The notes beneath the pieces are model-generated. The model was not told the DNA's origin. It did no database searches and was given only the letters and a program-made list of their open reading frames with translations. The translations under genes and the position numbers were made by a program. From positions 1 through 25,401 of the forward strand of contig JAJDTQ010000113.1 of the NCBI GenBank assembly GCA_022827045.1: DNA of 25,401 bases, written 5' to 3'. Shown here in pieces: positions 22,738 through 25,401 of this stretch; position 1 is the first letter of the stretch, and each line of letters begins with the position of its first letter. Source of the DNA: Candidatus Binatia bacterium. GTDB lineage: Bacteria > Desulfobacterota_B > Binatia > UBA9968 > JAJDTQ01.

Positions 22738-23745
22738 TCAAGGCGTCCCACCCTCCGGCAGTCCCAGGGTCGCCGGTGTCAGAGCGGAGAATATGCCCAC
22801 GAAGCTCCCGCTGCTGCCGTCGGCTTCGCTGAAACCGACATCGCTCAATCCGACGACCCGGCGGGGATTGCCGTCCGGATCCGGGACGTTGGAGAACTGT
22901 CCGGCCCACACGCCGTTCGTATCCGTGACGTCCCGCTCGGGATGCGTCACCATCACGTCGGTGTTCTCGAACGTCCCATCCGGGTTGAAACGCGTGGGGC
23001 CGAGACGCAGCTCGTAGTCCGTGGGCAATGCACCGGGGTCCCGGTTCCACCAGGTCACGATGGGATAAAGGTAATGACCCGCCTGAACCCTGATGTCCTC
23101 GGTACACCCGATGCAACCCTGAATGGTGCCGTCGGCGAAATTGGCCCGGAGCTCGATGACGGCGCCGAACTCGGTGTGCTGCCTCGCCCCGTCCAACTCT
23201 CCCCATCCGTCGCCGTAACTGTATCGGTAGACGCCGCCGACACTACCCGCATAGGTGGCTTCGCCGGCTACCGGCATCTCGGGCGGGTTCGACGGATCGA
23301 TCTCCGGACCGTCAATGAACACACCCGTTTCGGCCTCATCCGTGTCCCGCCGTGAACTCCCCGGCGGGAAGTGGGCCCACCACCCCGCCGCCAGGTAATC
23401 GGCTGGATCGTCCACGTCCCAGGCGATCACCGCGTAAGCGTAGAGTCTCCCGTCCTGGCGGTTCTGTACCAGCAACCATTCGCGACTTGCAGATCCTGGC
23501 ATGAGTGGCGGGGGATCATACCGCGCCCACGTCCGCTCGAGATCCCTTGTACTGACCAGTGTCGTGGTGCTTCCGTCCCCTCGTCTCACCTCGACGCCGA
23601 CGACCCCGTCCTTGAAGGTCGTCTTCGTCCTGAACCGCTGTTGCGTCTCGGTGAGCTCGATCTCCTTCATCCTCGGACCGCCGCCGGCGCAGCCGGCCGT
23701 CACCGCGACCAGGAACACCATCGCTGGAAGCACGATCCGTTTCAT
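22738..23745 (-). CDS. Predicted lipoprotein with transferrin-binding-protein-like barrel
   Basis: 335 residues. The N-terminus MKRIVLPAMVFLVAVTAGC is a lipoprotein signal peptide ending at C19 (the -3 residue is Thr, slightly off consensus). The body is beta-rich. From about residue 160, ATYAGSVGGVYRYSYGDGWGEL, FGAVIELRANFADGTIQGCIGC and a terminal segment ending FVGIFSALTP resemble the C-terminal barrel of TbpB-like surface lipoproteins, seen in many proteobacterial solute-binding or surface proteins. C-x-x-C in the barrel may form a disulfide. GGAGGAAG lies about 6 nt before ATG 23745; an in-frame upstream start (23778) would hide the signal peptide. No TonB receptor or Slam translocon gene is near. 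Ligand unknown. Confidence 0.78.
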   Translation of the reverse strand: MKRIVLPAMVFLVAVTAGCAGGGPRMKEIELTETQQRFRTKTTFKDGVVGVEVRRGDGSTTTLVSTRDLERTWARYDPPPLMPGSASREWLLVQNRQDGRLYAYAVIAWDVDDPADYLAAGWWAHFPPGSSRRDTDEAETGVFIDGPEIDPSNPPEMPVAGEATYAGSVGGVYRYSYGDGWGELDGARQHTEFGAVIELRANFADGTIQGCIGCTEDIRVQAGHYLYPIVTWWNRDPGALPTDYELRLGPTRFNPDGTFENTDVMVTHPERDVTDTNGVWAGQFSNVPDPDGNPRRVVGLSDVGFSEADGSSGSFVGIFSALTPATLGLPEGGTP

Positions 23746-23826
23746 GACGTTCTTCCTCCAGGTCCCGGTAAAACCCACCCCGCCGCGGCGTTGCCAGTGC
23801 CGTACTCCATGCCGGCACGTCTCCCC

Positions 23827-24702
23827 TCAACCAAGGCTCTCGATGAATCCGGTCACCGCCCGATTGAACTGCTCCGGCTGCTCCCGGTAGCAGAAGTGCC
23901 CCGCCTTGTTGATGACGTGCAACTGCGCGTTCTCCGTGCTGCCGGCGACGTAGTCGAACAGCGTGAGGCCCCGCTGGTACCGTGCCGTCGGGTCGTTGTA
24001 GCCCCACACCACCAGGGTCGGCGTCTTGAGCCGCCCCTCCTGCATCCACTGGAGACACTCCTCCTTGTCGAGGACGAGGTTGCGCATAAACAGCTTCAGC
24101 CCCCCGCTGCTCATCGCGCGCACGGATTCCTGGTACTTGGGCAGCTCGGAGATCTCCACGGCGGCGTCGATCCAGCCGTCCGTAATGTGGCCGGTGCCGT
24201 AGGAGTAGTGCTCCACCACCCAGCGCTGGCTCTCCCGGCTCAGGTAGGGTTCGGGCCTCGCCGCCATGACCAGCTCGGTGAGCGAGGGCCCGGGCGACAG
24301 GGTGCCGCTGTCCACGATGATGCAGGACTTGACGATCTCCGGATGCAGCAGCGTGAGCCGGGCCACCAGGTAGCCGCCGCGGGAGTGGCCGCACACGTGA
24401 ACGTCCTTCAATCCCAGGGCCTCGATAAATCCGCGGGCGTGCTCCACTACGGCGGCGGGCGTATAGTCCTCGTCGGTCTTGGGGTTGCCGGTGTGTCCCT
24501 GGCCGAGCTTGTCCACGGCGATCACCCGGAACGACTCCGCCAACGCGTCGAAGTTGAGCTCCCAGTCCAGGGCGCTGTCGCAGGCGTCGGTGGTGCCGAA
24601 GTGGCTGCCGTGCCACAACACCAGCGGCTCCCCGGTCCCCTGCTCGAAGTAGCGTGTCCGGACTCCGTCCACGTCGATGAATTTCGCGTCGGTCATTGGC
24701 AT
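23827..24702 (-). CDS. Alpha/beta hydrolase (meta-cleavage hydrolase-like)
   Basis: A 291-residue cytoplasmic alpha/beta hydrolase. The oxyanion HG is at 31-32 (LVLWHGSHFG). The nucleophile is S107 in VCGHSRGGYL, the acid D237 in VVWGYNDPTA and the base H269 in INKAGHFCYREQP, a complete and canonical triad. The spacing and cap fit the 2-hydroxymuconic semialdehyde hydrolase/haloalkane-type subfamily, which acts in aromatic degradation, but substrate assignment needs more than sequence. GGGAGGG precedes ATG 24702. It follows the M20 peptidase gene by 40 nt on the same strand and probably shares its transcript. Confidence 0.9.
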   Translation of the reverse strand: MPMTDAKFIDVDGVRTRYFEQGTGEPLVLWHGSHFGTTDACDSALDWELNFDALAESFRVIAVDKLGQGHTGNPKTDEDYTPAAVVEHARGFIEALGLKDVHVCGHSRGGYLVARLTLLHPEIVKSCIIVDSGTLSPGPSLTELVMAARPEPYLSRESQRWVVEHYSYGTGHITDGWIDAAVEISELPKYQESVRAMSSGGLKLFMRNLVLDKEECLQWMQEGRLKTPTLVVWGYNDPTARYQRGLTLFDYVAGSTENAQLHVINKAGHFCYREQPEQFNRAVTGFIESLG

Positions 24703-24742
24703 GCCGATTCCCTCCCGGAAATTGCCCGTAACGCCTTGAGCG

Positions 24743-25401
24743 TCAGCGGTGCAGCGCCATGAAAGTGAACACCTTGGCCGCCTCCACCACGCTCTTCAGA
24801 GGGACCAGGTCACTGTCCGTGTGCTGGAACCGCACGGCGCGGGAGCCGTAGTTCACGGTCTCGATGCCGCGGACGTTGAGCAAACCGGTGTCGTTGGCCG
24901 CGGTGGAAAAGCTGTATTCCGGCTCCCGTCCCAGCATGGTGCGCATGGCGTTGCCCAAAGCCACCACCAGCCCGGCGTCCTTCTCCACCTCGCACGGGTA
25001 CATGAACTCTTCCTTCTCCAGAGCGATCTCGTAGGGCTCGATGGTGCCGATGGCCCGGGCCAGTTGCTCCACCGCTCGGTCGGCGTCGTCGCCGGGCAGC
25101 AGCCGGCGGTCCATCTTGATGTGGCACTCGCCGGGGATGGTGTGGGTCGACTTGGGGTAGCTCTCGATGGACGTGGGCGTAAGGGACACCCGGCCCAGCT
25201 CCGGATGGTTCTTGTCCTCGGGATAAGGCATCAGCGGCGCGAGCTTCTCCAGCACCTTGACCGCGCCGTCCACCGCGTTGACGCCGTCCCACGGGCGGCT
25301 GCTGTGGGCCTGGCGGCCGCGCACCACGATACGCACGTCGATGCGGCCCTTGTTGCCCAACTGGATCTCGGGCGGGCCGTCGATGAGACCCCAGCCCGCG
25401 T
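24743..25401 (-). CDS. M20 family metallopeptidase, C-terminal part (5' end outside window)
   Basis: The frame runs off the right edge, so only the last ~219 residues are seen. The visible part starts near AGWGLIDGPPEIQLGNKGRI and covers the dimerisation domain (RGRQAHSSRPWDGVNAV, including the conserved His) and the end of the catalytic domain, with STAANDTGLL and FQHTDSDLVPLKSVVEAAKV, where the His is a likely zinc ligand. This matches ArgE/DapE/CPG2-type amidohydrolases that cleave N-acyl amino acids or small peptides. A TTG at 25360 is inside the gene and is not its start. The stop at 24743 is 40 nt before the alpha/beta hydrolase ATG. Confidence 0.9.
   Translation of the reverse strand, partial: AGWGLIDGPPEIQLGNKGRIDVRIVVRGRQAHSSRPWDGVNAVDGAVKVLEKLAPLMPYPEDKNHPELGRVSLTPTSIESYPKSTHTIPGECHIKMDRRLLPGDDADRAVEQLARAIGTIEPYEIALEKEEFMYPCEVEKDAGLVVALGNAMRTMLGREPEYSFSTAANDTGLLNVRGIETVNYGSRAVRFQHTDSDLVPLKSVVEAAKVFTFMALHR

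Overview
The window is GC-rich, densely coding bacterial DNA from a Gram-negative-type organism: it has a lipoprotein signal peptide with a transferrin-binding-like barrel, a periplasmic Bug/TctC protein, and a proteobacterial-style nuoA-nuoB-nuoCD order with fused NuoCD. The mix of orphan TctC, luciferase-like (LLM) oxidoreductases, large bicupins and a molybdenum hydroxylase, plus three families of palindromic intergenic repeat, suggests an uncultivated environmental lineage near the old Deltaproteobacteria/Tectomicrobia. That placement is an impression from gene content and was not tested. I see no rRNA, tRNA, CRISPR array, insertion sequence or phage gene.

Layout. 1-3021 (minus): the start of a complex I operon, nuoA-nuoB-nuoCD, followed downstream by a palindromic repeat. 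3306-5598 (plus): a tight redox/sulfur cluster encoding a two-motif CDGSH Fe-S protein, a small cupin, a glutathione transferase interrupted by an in-frame TGA, and LarE. 5815-6852 (plus): an orphan tricarboxylate-type substrate-binding protein. 6920-10518 (minus): a four-gene operon of bicupin, NodB-like deacetylase, bicupin and VOC protein. 10616-12670 (plus): oligopeptidase B. 12794-13741 (minus): a third bicupin. 13984-14928 (plus): a membrane-anchored LytTR regulator. 15243-21931 (plus): LLM oxidoreductase, alpha/beta hydrolase, second LLM oxidoreductase, then the three subunits of a xanthine dehydrogenase-family molybdenum hydroxylase, the last four genes overlapping or nearly so. 22035-22730 (plus): SfsA. 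22738-25401 (minus): a lipoprotein, an alpha/beta hydrolase and a partial M20 peptidase.

Most notable: the GST at 4008-4571 has TGA exactly where omega-class GSTs carry their catalytic cysteine (CPY/CPF). The same frame continues as unbroken GST sequence. A perfect 8-bp hairpin with a G-initiated loop sits 11 nt downstream of the TGA, as expected of a bacterial SECIS element, and the codons forming it (AGG, ACA, AGG, CTT) are atypical for this GC-rich DNA. I read it as a selenocysteine-containing omega-like GST. An automatic caller would shorten it to a 158-residue protein lacking its active site.

The second theme is catabolism. The LLM / hydrolase / LLM / Mo-hydroxylase operon and the bicupin-deacetylase-VOC operon look like degradation modules for unknown, probably cyclic or amide-containing substrates. 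No substrate can be named from sequence alone.
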